In this document: positions 17,746-27,317 of the stretch, in pieces
Layout of the letters: each line of letters opens with the position of its first letter
Numbering within the stretch: the first letter of the stretch is position 1
Made by a program: the position numbers and the translations under genes
Notes under the pieces: model-generated
The model's input: the letters and a program-made list of their open reading frames with translations, nothing else
Told to the model about the DNA's origin: nothing
Databases searched by the model: none
NCBI RefSeq assembly: GCF_004769575.1
Contig: NZ_RQGA01000010.1
Span: forward strand, 1-64,000
Direction: 5' to 3'
DNA from: Leptospira perdikensis
GTDB taxonomy: Bacteria > Spirochaetota > Leptospiria > Leptospirales > Leptospiraceae
DNA length: 64,000 nt

Positions 17746-18918
17746 TTATTTCAGGTGGATCAGGTCTCTGGCATGATTTGCTTTTTCTTTGGCTTCTTCA
17801 ATTGATTTCCCCAGAGCCAAACTAACTCCCATTCGGCGTTTCCCATCCAATTCCGGTTTGCCAAAGATTCGAATGTCCACACCTTTTAGTTTCAGGGCTT
17901 CGTCAACACCGGTATAAATTGGTGAATTCGTTTTTCCTTCTAACAAAATTGCAGAACTAGCAGCAGGAGTATGAAAGATCAGTTCTGGAATCGGTAGGCC
18001 AAGTAATGCTCTCGCATGAAGTGAAAACTCAGAAACATTTTGCGAAATTAAAGTCACAAGCCCAGTATCATGTGGCCTTGGTGATACCTCACTAAAATAC
18101 ACATCGTCCCCTTTGACAAAAAGTTCGACTCCAAAAATTCCGAATCCTCCAAGGCCGGTCGTAACTGTCTCCGCAATTTTTTCAGCAGCACGTAAAGCAA
18201 GTTCCGTCATAGGTTGTGGCATCCAAGATTCCACATAATCTCCGTTTACTTGTCTATGACCAATGGGTGGCAAGAAGGTAGTTCCACCTATATGGCGTAT
18301 GGTGAGGAGTGTGATTTCAAAATCAAAAGAAACAAACTCTTCAACGATCATTTTGCCTTTGCCAGTCCTTCCACCGGTTTGGCCATACTCCCATGCTTTT
18401 AAGATTTCCGATTCTTCTCGAACCAAACTTTGTCCTTTTCCAGAAGAGCTCATTATGGGTTTGACCACACAAGGAAACCCAATCGCTTTTACTGCACGGG
18501 TAAAATCTTCTTCGGTATCTGCAAAGAGAAACTTGGAAGTTTTTAATCCAAGTTCTTTGGAGGCAAAGTTCCGAATTCCCTCTCTGTTCATGGTTAGGTT
18601 CACAGCTTTCGCAGATGGAATGATACGAAAACCCTCGGTTTCCAATCGAACTAACGTTTCTGTATGAATGGCTTCAATTTCAGGTACAACAAAATCTGGT
18701 TTTAACTCTCGTATGGTGGCTTCCAATTCTTTTGGATCGAGCATATTAATGACACGAGATTCTTGTGCCACAAGCATTGCCGGTGCATTCGGATACCGGT
18801 CTACAGCAATCACATGAACACCCAGACGGTTTGCTTCGATAGCGACCTCTTTACCAAGTTCTCCTGATCCTAGGAGTAAAAGTTTTGTAGCGTTGGGAGT
18901 AAAAGGTGTACCGATCAT
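17746..18918 (-). CDS. purT: Formate-dependent phosphoribosylglycinamide formyltransferase
   Basis: Makes formyl-GAR from GAR, formate and ATP in purine synthesis (the folate-free route). An ATP-grasp protein: [21 protein letters not shown] at the N-terminus, EIEAIHTE, the TMNREGIR block, [12 protein letters not shown] (phosphate-binding loop), [49 protein letters not shown] in pieces and [21 protein letters not shown] end (here MGVSLALG). An ATG at 18945 is in frame, but the internal ATG at 18918 gives 390 residues, almost the length of E. coli PurT (392), and the extra nine residues do not fit the family. Confidence 0.94.
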   Translation of the reverse strand: MIGTPFTPNATKLLLLGSGELGKEVAIEANRLGVHVIAVDRYPNAPAMLVAQESRVINMLDPKELEATIRELKPDFVVPEIEAIHTETLVRLETEGFRIIPSAKAVNLTMNREGIRNFASKELGLKTSKFLFADTEEDFTRAVKAIGFPCVVKPIMSSSGKGQSLVREESEILKAWEYGQTGGRTGKGKMIVEEFVSFDFEITLLTIRHIGGTTFLPPIGHRQVNGDYVESWMPQPMTELALRAAEKIAETVTTGLGGFGIFGVELFVKGDDVYFSEVSPRPHDTGLVTLISQNVSEFSLHARALLGLPIPELIFHTPAASSAILLEGKTNSPIYTGVDEALKLKGVDIRIFGKPELDGKRRMGVSLALGKSIEEAKEKANHARDLIHLK

Positions 18919-18994
18919 ATTCACAAAGATCAAGAAGTGGCCCATTCAGACAAGGAAGATTATGACCACTGATTCGTTGAATTTTAATTTAATG

Positions 18995-19465
18995 TTACAT
19001 TAAGTAACGTTTGCCGAGTTTATATCTTTGGTAAATATTGGCACCCATTCGAATGAGTAGATCCGAAATTTCGCTAAGCCCATCAAAACTGTTGGCAATA
19101 TGAAGTGCAGTGACTCCACTGGGATCAGCGGCATTCGGATCAGCAGCAGAATTTAACAAAACGTCCACAGCTTCTACATTCCCCGTTTCTGTGGCTTTAT
19201 GAATTGGATACAAACCCATGTTATCTGGTCTATTTGGATCAAGTCCAAGAGCGAGTAACTTTTTTAAATAATAAATATTGGAAACTTCAGTCACAGCAAG
19301 GCCAAGAAGCAGAGGTGATTCAGAAACTAAAACTTCTTTCAAATCCGAGTCAGATAATAATAAATCAAATGATTCTTTGTCTTCTCTGGTGATGGCAGAA
19401 CACAATGTTCGTAACCTAAGATTGGATTTTGTTTTGCCAACGAAATCGATTATGTTTTGTATCAT
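18995..19465 (-). CDS. Ankyrin-repeat protein
   Basis: A 156-residue cytosolic protein with about three to four ankyrin repeats. The clearest are DNMGLYPIHKATETGNVEAVDVLL (residues about 80-105) followed by NAADPSGVTALHIANSF (about 110-130), each with the TALH/PIH turn and the N-A/D-P hairpin. The N-terminal part (EDKESFDLLLSDSDLKEVL) is a weaker repeat. Ankyrin repeats bind proteins. Its ATG overlaps the 3' end of the AraC gene by 4 bases, so the two are probably translated together and may work together. Confidence 0.82.
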   Translation of the reverse strand: MIQNIIDFVGKTKSNLRLRTLCSAITREDKESFDLLLSDSDLKEVLVSESPLLLGLAVTEVSNIYYLKKLLALGLDPNRPDNMGLYPIHKATETGNVEAVDVLLNSAADPNAADPSGVTALHIANSFDGLSEISDLLIRMGANIYQRYKLGKRYLM

Positions 19466-20289
19466 GTTTCCATCCTATCAGTATAGGACGAATCTTGATT
19501 GTAAAAATGGGACATTTTTTCATATTCCGCAAACCATTCGTTGGGAATACTTCCTGAAATTCGTTTGAAATCACGATTGAAATGGGACTGGTCGGAATAA
19601 TCAAATTCCTGGGCCAGATCAGTGAATCGTAATTCTGGATTGTTTTTCCGATAGTGTTCGGGATTTCTCACCATTTGGAGTAACCTGTGCACCGTTCTGT
19701 ATTCAGAAGGAGGCAAACCCACAATTTCTTTGAATTTACGATCCAATTGTTTGCGAGAGACCCCCAATTTTTTGCATAAATTTTCAATGGAGGTCGCGGG
19801 ATGAGTGAGTTCTAAAAGGGCAAACCGAACATAGACCGGAATTTCAGAAGGTTCTCCGGGATATTGTTTTAAAAAAGAAATTAGAAAATCTGAAATTGTT
19901 TCTTCAGAGTTGAATTTGGATTCAGAAAATTCAACTAACATCCGATTGGTTGTAATTTCAGGAAATCGATTCTGTAATTCATCTCCTCTTTTAGAAAACA
20001 AAGAATAAAGCCCACCTACATAAAACCGAATCGCAAACAAAGAAAGATTAGATTCGGATAATATCCTCCATCTCCTTTTTTGAGGACCAACAAGATGAAG
20101 TTTTGGCAACCGAATGAGTTGTTTATCCTCCGTTTCAACAAGGGGAGACTCTCCCAAATGAAACACCATCTCACACTCATAAGATGGCAATATCCAAGGA
20201 AGTTCTCTAACATTCACTCCCTTCCAAATCCAAAATTCTTTTACAGAGGATTCAAAACGGGAAGGAGGTTTTAAAAAAGAAATGTCCAA
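19462..20289 (-). CDS. AraC-family transcriptional regulator
   Basis: A 275-residue regulator. The N-terminal half (residues 1-150) is a ligand-sensing domain of the DUF6597 kind, with LPSYECEMVFHLGE and HLVGPQKRRWRI. The C-terminal part holds the two helix-turn-helix units: TSIENLCKKLGVSRKQLDRKFKE near residues 170-190 and FTDLAQEFDYSDQSHFNRDFKR near residues 225-247, with the typical FDYSDQSHFNRDFK motif and the PNEWF end. The start is TTG at 20289. It overlaps the ankyrin gene downstream. Its effector and targets are not shown by the sequence. Confidence 0.9.
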   Translation of the reverse strand: MDISFLKPPSRFESSVKEFWIWKGVNVRELPWILPSYECEMVFHLGESPLVETEDKQLIRLPKLHLVGPQKRRWRILSESNLSLFAIRFYVGGLYSLFSKRGDELQNRFPEITTNRMLVEFSESKFNSEETISDFLISFLKQYPGEPSEIPVYVRFALLELTHPATSIENLCKKLGVSRKQLDRKFKEIVGLPPSEYRTVHRLLQMVRNPEHYRKNNPELRFTDLAQEFDYSDQSHFNRDFKRISGSIPNEWFAEYEKMSHFYNQDSSYTDRMET

Positions 20290-20316
20290 AGTTTTACCAT
20301 CTTCCCTTGATAAGTT

Positions 20317-22533
20317 TTATTTCCAACGACTCATTCGTAAGGCGTTAAATACAACAGACAAAGAACTAAGTGCCATCGCAAGCCCGCTCACCCAAGGTGC
20401 CAGTAATCCTGAAGCGGCAATCGGAATCCCAAGTAGATTGTATCCGAGAGCCCAACCAAAGTTTTGTCTGATGTTGATGACAGTATCTTTACCTATCCGA
20501 ATCAGATCCACAATTCTTTGGATGTCTCCATTCACAAGAACAACATCCGCGGTTTGAATCGCTACATCTGATCCTGTCCCCATAGCAATGCCCACATCGG
20601 CAGAAGCAAGGGCTGGAGCATCATTGATTCCATCACCCACCATAGCAGAGTGGATTTGCTTTGTTTTAAAAGTTTTAATGATTCGTGCTTTATCCTCAGG
20701 TGAAAGTCCAGAATGAACGGCAGTAATTCCCACAAAACGAGCAATCTTTTCAGCCGAAGTTTGGTTATCACCCGTTAGTAGAATAGGTTCCACACCGATG
20801 GATTTTAATTCTTCCACACAATCCTTAGCATCATTTCTCAAACTGTCCTCAATACGAAAGACCACCATTCCATTGATATTGCCTCTGATACCGACAAAAA
20901 CCAAACTGGATCCATCAGTTGTCCAAGACTGGATAAATTCCTTTACTAATGCAGAAAGAGTAAATCCATTTTCTTCAACAAACATTTGTTTGCCTACGAA
21001 ATAGGAACTTCCTTTTTCTTCTGATTGGATTCCGCCACCAGGATGGGTTTTTGTCGACACCATCTCGGCCGAATCTCTAAATATTTTTTTTTCTTTTCCG
21101 TATCCAACAATAGCCTTTGCCAGTGGATGGTCCGAAGTTTTTTCTATTTGTACAATTGTTTGTAATACAAGATCCAATTCCTTTGGATCCAAATGAGCGT
21201 GTGTAATCTCTACTACTTTTGGTTTTCCTTCCGTAAGAGTTCCCGTTTTATCAAAGGCAATCCAATTGATTTTAGAAACTGATTCCAAAGCTTCTGCACT
21301 ACGAAATAACACGCCTCGTCTGGCAGCGCGACCCGTTCCCACTAATAAAGAAATTGGTGTCGCAAGGCCAAGAGCACAAGGGCAAGCGATCACAAGGATG
21401 GCAATACTTGTTTCAATCGCGGAACTAGTCACTCCTGGATTGATGATGAAGTACCAAACCAAAAAATCAATGATACTGATAGAAACAACAACAGGAACAA
21501 AATAGGCAGAGATTTGATCTGCAATTCTTTGAATCGGAGCTTTGGTGCCAAGAGATTCTTCCACAGAACGAATGATATGAGCCAGAGCAGTGTCATTTCC
21601 CACCTTAGTCGCTTTGACAACTAAAGATCCATTCCCATTCATAGTCCCACCAAGAATCTGATCGCCTACTTTTTTTTCAACGGGCATACTTTCACCAGTT
21701 AACATCGATTCATCGGAAAAACTTTCTCCTTCCAAAATGGTTCCATCCATTGGGAATCGTTCCCCGGCTTTCACTAATACGAGGTCCCCTAGTTTTAGAT
21801 ATTCATTGGGAACATCTGTCCAAACCTCATTAAATTTAACCGTTGCCATTTCAGGTCGAAGTTTGATCAGAGCGTTGATACCATCGCTACTTTTTCCTTT
21901 GGCATAATGTTCAATCCATTTCCCTCCCAAAATAAAGGTGATGAGGACTGCTGAAGTTTCAAAATAAAGATGTTTTCCAAACATACTGTACCCGTACGCC
22001 GCAGAGGTTCCAATCACAACAAGAACATCCATATTGGCAGATCCATTCCGCAAAGCACGATAAGCAGACTGATAAAAAGGAAAACCAATAATAAACTGCA
22101 CAGGAAAAGCTATGGCCATTTGTACAAATCGATCCATTAAAAAATGGGGCATAGGCATAAAACTTAAAAAACCAAAATGAGTGACCATACCGTAAAACAA
22201 AGGCAAGGCGAATATTGTCGAAAGTAAAAAACGGATTTTTAAATTTCGAATTTGGTCTTTTTGTTTTTTTTCTGCTTCGGACTGTTTATTAATATCATGA
22301 ACAAGGGCCGAGTATCCAAGCGATTCAACTTTTCCCAAAAGGGAATCAACAGTTACAGAATCGGTACTTCTTAGAAAAACAGATTCACGCGCAAAATTAA
22401 CTCGAACATCGGAAACCCCTTCCATTTTAGAAAGACCCTTCTCAATACGAAGGGCACAGTTAGCACAAGTCATACCAAAAAGATCTAATGTTCGTTCCGT
22501 GGTATTATTTAACGTTTCCAAGGGAATATCCAT
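20317..22533 (-). CDS. copA: Copper-exporting P1B-type ATPase
   Basis: Pumps Cu(I) out of the cytosol. 738 residues from the ATG at 22533 (an in-frame GTG lies at 22539). One N-terminal heavy-metal domain (GMTCANCALRIEKG, residues about 15-75) precedes eight membrane segments. Motifs: TGES (LTGESMPVEK), the CPC metal site in ACPCALGLATP near residue 380, the phosphorylation site DKTGTLTEGKP, the HP motif in TSDHPLAKA and GDGINDAPAL. The P1B-1 signature residues are also there: YN in YNLLGIPIAASG and M-x2-SS in MALSSLSVVFN. This set points to Cu(I). It overlaps copZ by about 29 bases. Confidence 0.95.
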   Translation of the reverse strand: MDIPLETLNNTTERTLDLFGMTCANCALRIEKGLSKMEGVSDVRVNFARESVFLRSTDSVTVDSLLGKVESLGYSALVHDINKQSEAEKKQKDQIRNLKIRFLLSTIFALPLFYGMVTHFGFLSFMPMPHFLMDRFVQMAIAFPVQFIIGFPFYQSAYRALRNGSANMDVLVVIGTSAAYGYSMFGKHLYFETSAVLITFILGGKWIEHYAKGKSSDGINALIKLRPEMATVKFNEVWTDVPNEYLKLGDLVLVKAGERFPMDGTILEGESFSDESMLTGESMPVEKKVGDQILGGTMNGNGSLVVKATKVGNDTALAHIIRSVEESLGTKAPIQRIADQISAYFVPVVVSISIIDFLVWYFIINPGVTSSAIETSIAILVIACPCALGLATPISLLVGTGRAARRGVLFRSAEALESVSKINWIAFDKTGTLTEGKPKVVEITHAHLDPKELDLVLQTIVQIEKTSDHPLAKAIVGYGKEKKIFRDSAEMVSTKTHPGGGIQSEEKGSSYFVGKQMFVEENGFTLSALVKEFIQSWTTDGSSLVFVGIRGNINGMVVFRIEDSLRNDAKDCVEELKSIGVEPILLTGDNQTSAEKIARFVGITAVHSGLSPEDKARIIKTFKTKQIHSAMVGDGINDAPALASADVGIAMGTGSDVAIQTADVVLVNGDIQRIVDLIRIGKDTVINIRQNFGWALGYNLLGIPIAASGLLAPWVSGLAMALSSLSVVFNALRMSRWK

Positions 22534-22708
22534 CCTCACTCAAACGGCTGCGAAGTTTATTCAACTCTTCATCCGTTAAAGTTTCTTTCACGGTTACCAA
22601 TTTATCGTCTATGTTTGCAATTGCTTCTTTACCGATTTCACCAAAAACCGTTTCTACAGTTTTTTTACAATGTCCGCAAGTCATTCCTTCTACTTCATAA
22701 TTAACCAT
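22505..22708 (-). CDS. copZ: Copper chaperone, heavy-metal-associated domain
   Basis: A 67-residue single HMA-domain protein with the metal-binding loop GMTCGHCKKTVE at residues 8-19 and the usual ferredoxin-like fold pattern. It should carry Cu(I) to the ATPase encoded next in the operon. It overlaps copA at its 3' end and the exported His-rich protein gene by 8 bases at its 5' end, so the three genes form one transcription unit behind the CueR-type promoter. Confidence 0.92.
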   Translation of the reverse strand: MVNYEVEGMTCGHCKKTVETVFGEIGKEAIANIDDKLVTVKETLTDEELNKLRSRLSEDGYSLGNVK

Positions 22709-23147
22709 GATGATGTTCCTTATTATTTTCCTTTGCCTGTTCTTTTACTTTATTTAACGGAAGTTTGTATTTAACATCCGCCCCTTTCTGAAAATTCCAT
22801 TCAGGGGATAAAATGAGATCACCCTCAAAAGCAGAACTTCCTTTGGGAATTTCGCAATAAAAATGGTCGGGGTGACTTGAACACTTCAAAGGGAATTCTT
22901 TTCCATTCAATCGTATCTTACCACTCAACTTCGAATTTTTGGAAGTAGGATTTTCAAAATTAAGATCAAGGAAATACACCTTAAACCCTAAATTTTGATA
23001 TGGTAATACTTCGGTATGAAAAGCACCAGGCATAGAGATCACACCGCCATGGGGACCTGGTTTGTGTTCCCCATGTGCAATAATCTGCTGCGAGTTGACG
23101 AAAAATGCAAAAATTGCAATTTTTATTAAATTTTTGATTGGTTTCAT
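22701..23147 (-). CDS. Exported His-rich protein of the copper operon
   Basis: A 148-residue exported protein. The signal peptide (KNLIKIAIFAFFVNSQQIIA) is followed at once by a His-rich head, HGEHKPGPHGG, and the protein ends in KEHHHG. The middle is beta-rich, with two Cys (CSSHPDHFYC) in a loop that also carries His. The His clusters at both ends and its position at the head of copZ-copA suggest periplasmic copper binding. The ATG at 23147 has a strong ribosome site (AAAGGAGTTACC); an in-frame ORF extends to 23204, but that part is the CueR promoter itself. Confidence 0.8.
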   Translation of the reverse strand: MKPIKNLIKIAIFAFFVNSQQIIAHGEHKPGPHGGVISMPGAFHTEVLPYQNLGFKVYFLDLNFENPTSKNSKLSGKIRLNGKEFPLKCSSHPDHFYCEIPKGSSAFEGDLILSPEWNFQKGADVKYKLPLNKVKEQAKENNKEHHHG

Positions 23148-23173
23148 GGTAACTCCTTTGTTAACATAAATCC

Positions 23174-23204
23174 AGTCTAAACCTTCCAATCGTTGGAAGG
23201 TCAA
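23174..23204 (-). promoter_or_regulatory. CueR-type copper promoter and operator
   Basis: On the minus strand: TTGACC (-35, 23204-23199), a 19-base spacer and TAGACT (-10, 23179-23174). The spacer carries the palindrome ACCTTCC-N7-GGAAGGT (23181-23201), the same arms as the E. coli copA CueR site. A 19-base spacer is the hallmark of MerR-family-activated promoters. It drives the exported protein-copZ-copA operon and lies opposite the cueR gene. Confidence 0.92.
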
Positions 23205-23255
23205 TAGCCGATTTGATTTTTTTTAGCAATTGGAGCATTTTTTTTGGAGGATAAA

Positions 23256-23645
23256 ATGAATATTGGAGAACTTTCGAAAGAATCTGGAGTCAGCACAAAA
23301 CTCATTCGTCATTATGAAGGGATTGGTCTTATCCCAGAAGCAGGAAGGATGGAAAATGGATACAGATCCTATAGTTCAGATGATATTCACTACTTACGAT
23401 TTATTAAAAGATCAAGGGAACTTGGTTTTCCACTCGAAGACATCAAAAGCCTACTCGGTCTTTGGAAAAACAAATCACGTAGCAGTAAACAGGTAAAATT
23501 ACTCGCGGAAAAACATTTAAATGAATTGGATTTAAAATTAAAACAATTAAAAGACATGTCTGACACTTTAAAAAACCTCGTTAAACATTGTCATGGCGAT
23601 CACAGACCCGATTGCCCAATCCTAAAAAATTTAGAACAAAGTTAA
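23256..23645 (+). CDS. cueR: MerR-family copper-responsive regulator (CueR-like)
   Basis: A 129-residue MerR-type activator. The N-terminal winged helix is MNIGELSKESGVSTKLIRHYE (residues 1-21) with RMENGYRSY. A long dimerisation helix spans about residues 75-110. The metal loop near the C-terminus is HCHGDHRPDCPIL: the two Cys spaced by seven residues match the Cu(I)-binding Cys pair of CueR. The ATG at 23256 has a GGAGG site (TTTTGGAGGATAAA); an ATG at 23244 is less well placed. Divergent from the copper operon and facing the canonical operator. Confidence 0.93.
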   Translation: MNIGELSKESGVSTKLIRHYEGIGLIPEAGRMENGYRSYSSDDIHYLRFIKRSRELGFPLEDIKSLLGLWKNKSRSSKQVKLLAEKHLNELDLKLKQLKDMSDTLKNLVKHCHGDHRPDCPILKNLEQS

Positions 23646-23675
23646 TTGTTTGATCCAGGGAGATTGGTTCATTCG

Positions 23676-24782
23676 TTACTTATTTTTTAGAATATCTGCA
23701 ATGAGCCGAGTCGCGACTTCATTCAAATGGATATCACCTTTTTGCAACAAATCTGTTCTATAGCGCATCCAACTTCTCATATCGACAAAAGGAATCTGAT
23801 TTTCAGCTGACACCTGAACCAAATCTTCTACTAACTCGGAATCTGATTCTAACCATTTTGGGTTCATAACAAATCCAATCCCTTGATAAACGTCATAACG
23901 ACTTTTATCAAACTCAACTTCCAAGGGAATATAAACTATCGTTAGATGTTTACCTTGATCTAGAATTTTATAATTTAATTCTAATAGAATTTTTTTCCAT
24001 CGATCGAAATTGACTTTTGCATACGTTTTCGTATCGAGTGAACTAGAAAGATAAGTTGGGCTAATTTGAAATAAAGTTTTTAGAGGAAGGTAATCTGCAA
24101 TTTCATCTTTTCTTTTTTTGAGGTTCGGAGCCTGATAAGGTTGAATAGAAACTCGCTCCAACTCGGATTCCATTCGTTTTTGTATGGATTCAAAGTATTT
24201 TTTCTTTAAATACAAACGAGTGTGTTCCGGAAAAAAAAAGGAAAGAAAATGAACATACCATTTTTTATGATTCACAAAATGCAAATAGTCTGGTGTATCT
24301 CCGGTTTCATATATATCATTTCCATATACAAATAAATATACATGACTAAATTCAAGATGAGAACTAACTTTTTGATACATCGAAAATTGATTTTCTAAAG
24401 TTGAACCCGGGATACTAATATTGAACCAACGACAATCTGTTTCTCTATTTAAAATTTCAGGGAAACTATCTTTCCAAAACAAACCAGATCCAAATGTCTG
24501 AGAATCACCTAACAATAAGTAGTTACATTTTGTATTCTTTTTTACACTCCCTTTCCGAAATCCAAATTGATCAATTTCGCCAAATTCTCTTTCACCTTCT
24601 TTAAAAAAAGGAATTTGCCTACCTAAAGGAAAATGAAAATGACCATAAGGAAAATCTAAATAAAAACTGGAGGAATCCATAATCCGAAAAGCAAAAAACA
24701 AACCGAAAAAGGAGAGGAGTAGGTAAAAAACAAATTTTACAGGTTTGGATGAGAAAGCAGATTGATCATTATCTTTTTTCAT
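23676..24782 (-). CDS. Membrane-anchored SGNH-hydrolase-like protein
   Basis: A 368-residue protein with one N-terminal membrane segment (VKFVFYLLLSFFGLFFAFRI) and a large extracytoplasmic part. The SGNH block I is LLLGDSQTFGSG near residue 90 (nucleophile Ser in GDSQ) and the catalytic Asp/His block is GDIHLNEVATRLIADIL near the C-terminus; an internal YGNDIYETGD could supply the Asn. Proteins of this type often O-acetylate or deacetylate surface sugars. It lies head to head with the polytopic membrane protein at 24830, which suggests a shared envelope-polysaccharide task. Confidence 0.72.
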   Translation of the reverse strand: MKKDNDQSAFSSKPVKFVFYLLLSFFGLFFAFRIMDSSSFYLDFPYGHFHFPLGRQIPFFKEGEREFGEIDQFGFRKGSVKKNTKCNYLLLGDSQTFGSGLFWKDSFPEILNRETDCRWFNISIPGSTLENQFSMYQKVSSHLEFSHVYLFVYGNDIYETGDTPDYLHFVNHKKWYVHFLSFFFPEHTRLYLKKKYFESIQKRMESELERVSIQPYQAPNLKKRKDEIADYLPLKTLFQISPTYLSSSLDTKTYAKVNFDRWKKILLELNYKILDQGKHLTIVYIPLEVEFDKSRYDVYQGIGFVMNPKWLESDSELVEDLVQVSAENQIPFVDMRSWMRYRTDLLQKGDIHLNEVATRLIADILKNK

Positions 24783-24829
24783 TGCAGATCGTAAGAATCA
24801 GGAAAGAATGTACCTGTTTTCGATTTCCT

Positions 24830-26269
24830 ATGACACGATCAAAAAAAGCAATTGGTTTCTTTGTTAGCTTAACATTTTTAACCTTCGGGTATTTTGCGTT
24901 CACCACAAAGGAAATCCAACCGTTTTCTGACTTTGCCCTTTTAGAATGGCAAATAAAGTTAGCCCTTCAAGGAACGTTTCATTTACATTATGAATATCTT
25001 TTAGAAGATCCGAACTTTCAATTTTTTCCGCTACCGGATATTTTCTTCCATGTACACAATGGTCTCCCCTATTCCACTTTCCCCAACTTTTATCCCATTC
25101 TTTTTTCCCCAATTTATGCATGTTTTGGCATATTAGGAATCAAACTCGCACAACTTGTACTATTTTTCCTTTCAATATATATTTTCTATCTAATGAACAA
25201 AGATGTGAGTTCCACAATACTTCTGTTATTTGGATCGACAATCTCCATATACGTTTTTTTAATCCATGAAACCATTTTATTTCTTTTTTTAGAGGTTCTG
25301 GTATTGTATCTGTATCATCGCAGATGGACTGGCTTTTCAGGACTTTTATCTATGTGCCTGGTTTGGATGAGACCAGAAATGATTTTTGCTATTGGATTTC
25401 TTCCACTTTGTTTTACAAAAGAACATAACTGGAAACGGTTTGTATTCATTTTCTTTATAACAGGGACCTTATTTTCGATCCTAAACCAAATTACCTTAGG
25501 AACGTTTTTTCCTCTTCGTTTAGTTAAAAATTCAGGTTTTCAATTTAGGACTGATACAAGTTTTTATTTGTTTAAAATTTGGGCAGAACAAGTTCCTATT
25601 TTTATTTTGTTTGTTCTTAGTTTTATAAGATCAATGGTGCGAAAAGTATTTTCATATCAAAATTTAGTTTTGTTGCTAATAACAATTGTTATGATACTCA
25701 TCTCACCAAATACTGGCGGCCATAACACTCCTAGATATTTATTTGGACTCATACCCCTCTACATTTTGGTTCTCCGAAAAAATGAAATCGCAGAAACCCA
25801 AATAACAAAACCTTGGATTTTTATCCTTTTCATACTTTCATGTTATAGTTTAAATACACTTTTCCAACAAACGAAAGAACTAAGAAAAATTTCAAAATAC
25901 CAAATGAACACTGTGCAGGAAATTACAAAGATAAAAGATAAAGTGTTAGTTTTTAATAATTCAGATTTTTCTTTTGTTGTAGCACCAGAGTTTATGTCCT
26001 TACCTTTTTCAAAATCAGAAAAAGACATACTCTTACTTAGACCTGATTACGATAACAAAACCTTAATTCAAATTCTAACGACAAAACATAACCAAAGTTT
26101 TACATTTTTAGAACTTCCGCCTTCTCCTATTCCACTCCGTCCCAATGTAGCAGAAATAATCTTTCAGTCTCAAATCAAATATCGGATAAGTTACCGTTAC
26201 CAATTGCCGGAAGTTTTACTCCCCATCCAAGCAACACAATGTTTGCTCGAGGTATTCTATAAACCCTAA
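24830..26269 (+). CDS. Polytopic membrane protein, glycosyltransferase-like
   Basis: A 479-residue protein with about ten membrane segments. The first extracytoplasmic loop holds SDFALLEWQIKLALQG and HNGLPYSTFPNFYPILFSP, and a later segment TGGHNTPRYLFGLIPLYIL. This layout (acidic residue in loop 1, aromatic-Pro-rich loop, RYLFGLIP near the last helices) is seen in lipid-linked-sugar glycosyltransferases of the GT-C type. No confident family can be named. An upstream in-frame ATG at 24749 would overlap the 5' end of the divergent SGNH gene, so the ATG at 24830 is preferred. Confidence 0.65.
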   Translation: MTRSKKAIGFFVSLTFLTFGYFAFTTKEIQPFSDFALLEWQIKLALQGTFHLHYEYLLEDPNFQFFPLPDIFFHVHNGLPYSTFPNFYPILFSPIYACFGILGIKLAQLVLFFLSIYIFYLMNKDVSSTILLLFGSTISIYVFLIHETILFLFLEVLVLYLYHRRWTGFSGLLSMCLVWMRPEMIFAIGFLPLCFTKEHNWKRFVFIFFITGTLFSILNQITLGTFFPLRLVKNSGFQFRTDTSFYLFKIWAEQVPIFILFVLSFIRSMVRKVFSYQNLVLLLITIVMILISPNTGGHNTPRYLFGLIPLYILVLRKNEIAETQITKPWIFILFILSCYSLNTLFQQTKELRKISKYQMNTVQEITKIKDKVLVFNNSDFSFVVAPEFMSLPFSKSEKDILLLRPDYDNKTLIQILTTKHNQSFTFLELPPSPIPLRPNVAEIIFQSQIKYRISYRYQLPEVLLPIQATQCLLEVFYKP

Positions 26270-26336
26270 TTAAGAAAGATATTTCCCAGTTGGTTTTCTA
26301 CTTGGATTTCTAGAGGGATCCCTTTCAATTCGACAT

Positions 26337-27257
26337 ATGAACTCAAAACAATGCCCGACCTGTGGAAGCACAAATTTATACCAAGAATCGGCAACCATCT
26401 ACCGATGTGGCGATTGTTTTGATAAATTACCAACGGGTGGAATGGTAGACCTACCACCTCCAAAAGTCTACGGTACCTCAAAACAAAATAATAAAACTGG
26501 TAATTTGGGAAACTGGAAAAATCTGGTTACAGGTATTGTTTTCGCATGGATCGTGTTAGGTTCAACAGCGATTAGTTATTTCCAAAATACCCAATCTGGA
26601 TCTAACTCCTTACAAGAGGAGAAAACAACAACCATTCCCATAGATCCTCCATTAGAATCCAACGAAATCATCCCTGAAGGAGAATTTCAGTTTATTTCTG
26701 CCATTCCAGACGTTATTGGTAATGTTTACTTTGTAGGAAAATTTACGAATAAAAGTTCTCAAAATTTACTCATGCCTAAGTTCACAGTTGATTTATTAAA
26801 TCAGGATGGGGTCAGTTTAGGGACAAGTTTTGGATATGCAGAAAAGAATATTGTAATCGCTGGCGAATCTGTCATTTTTCAAGTGTTACATGAAAAGGTG
26901 CCAAAGTATTCTGATTACAATATAAATGTTTCAGCTATGACGATTTCAGAAATTTCAGATCAACCAACATTAGTTTTAAAGAATATAGATTTCAAACGGA
27001 ACCAATACAAAGAAATAGTTCTCGCTGGAAAAATTCAGAACAAAGGTAACACAACAACCAACCACACTCGGATCACTTGCCTACTCCTTGATAAACAAGA
27101 AAATACTGTTGATTATGAAAGTATTAGTTTAGATAAAGAGAACTTTTTACCAAAGGAATCGCAAAACTTTGAAATTGTTTTTTCAAGAAGTAAACAAAAA
27201 CCGGACTCTTACTTTTGTGAAACCAACGCAGTTTTAAAAGAAAATACAAACCATTAG
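26337..27257 (+). CDS. Zinc-ribbon membrane protein with FxLYD-like domains
   Basis: A 306-residue protein. Residues 5-27 form a zinc ribbon (CPTCGST, then CGDCFDKLP; four Cys in CxxC pairs) in the cytosol. One membrane segment follows (LVTGIVFAWIVLGSTAISYF, near residues 62-82), then an outside part with two similar beta domains. These share the pattern GNVYFVGKFTNKSSQNLLMPKFTV and KEIVLAGKIQNKGNTTTNHTRI, which resembles FxLYD-type domains (V-x-G-x-x-x-N-x-S/G). The function is unknown. Confidence 0.65.
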   Translation: MNSKQCPTCGSTNLYQESATIYRCGDCFDKLPTGGMVDLPPPKVYGTSKQNNKTGNLGNWKNLVTGIVFAWIVLGSTAISYFQNTQSGSNSLQEEKTTTIPIDPPLESNEIIPEGEFQFISAIPDVIGNVYFVGKFTNKSSQNLLMPKFTVDLLNQDGVSLGTSFGYAEKNIVIAGESVIFQVLHEKVPKYSDYNINVSAMTISEISDQPTLVLKNIDFKRNQYKEIVLAGKIQNKGNTTTNHTRITCLLLDKQENTVDYESISLDKENFLPKESQNFEIVFSRSKQKPDSYFCETNAVLKENTNH

Positions 27258-27317
27258 TTCTTTTCTTAACAACCAAATGCAAAAATTTCAGGCGATTCAA
27301 ACAATCATAGTTTATAT

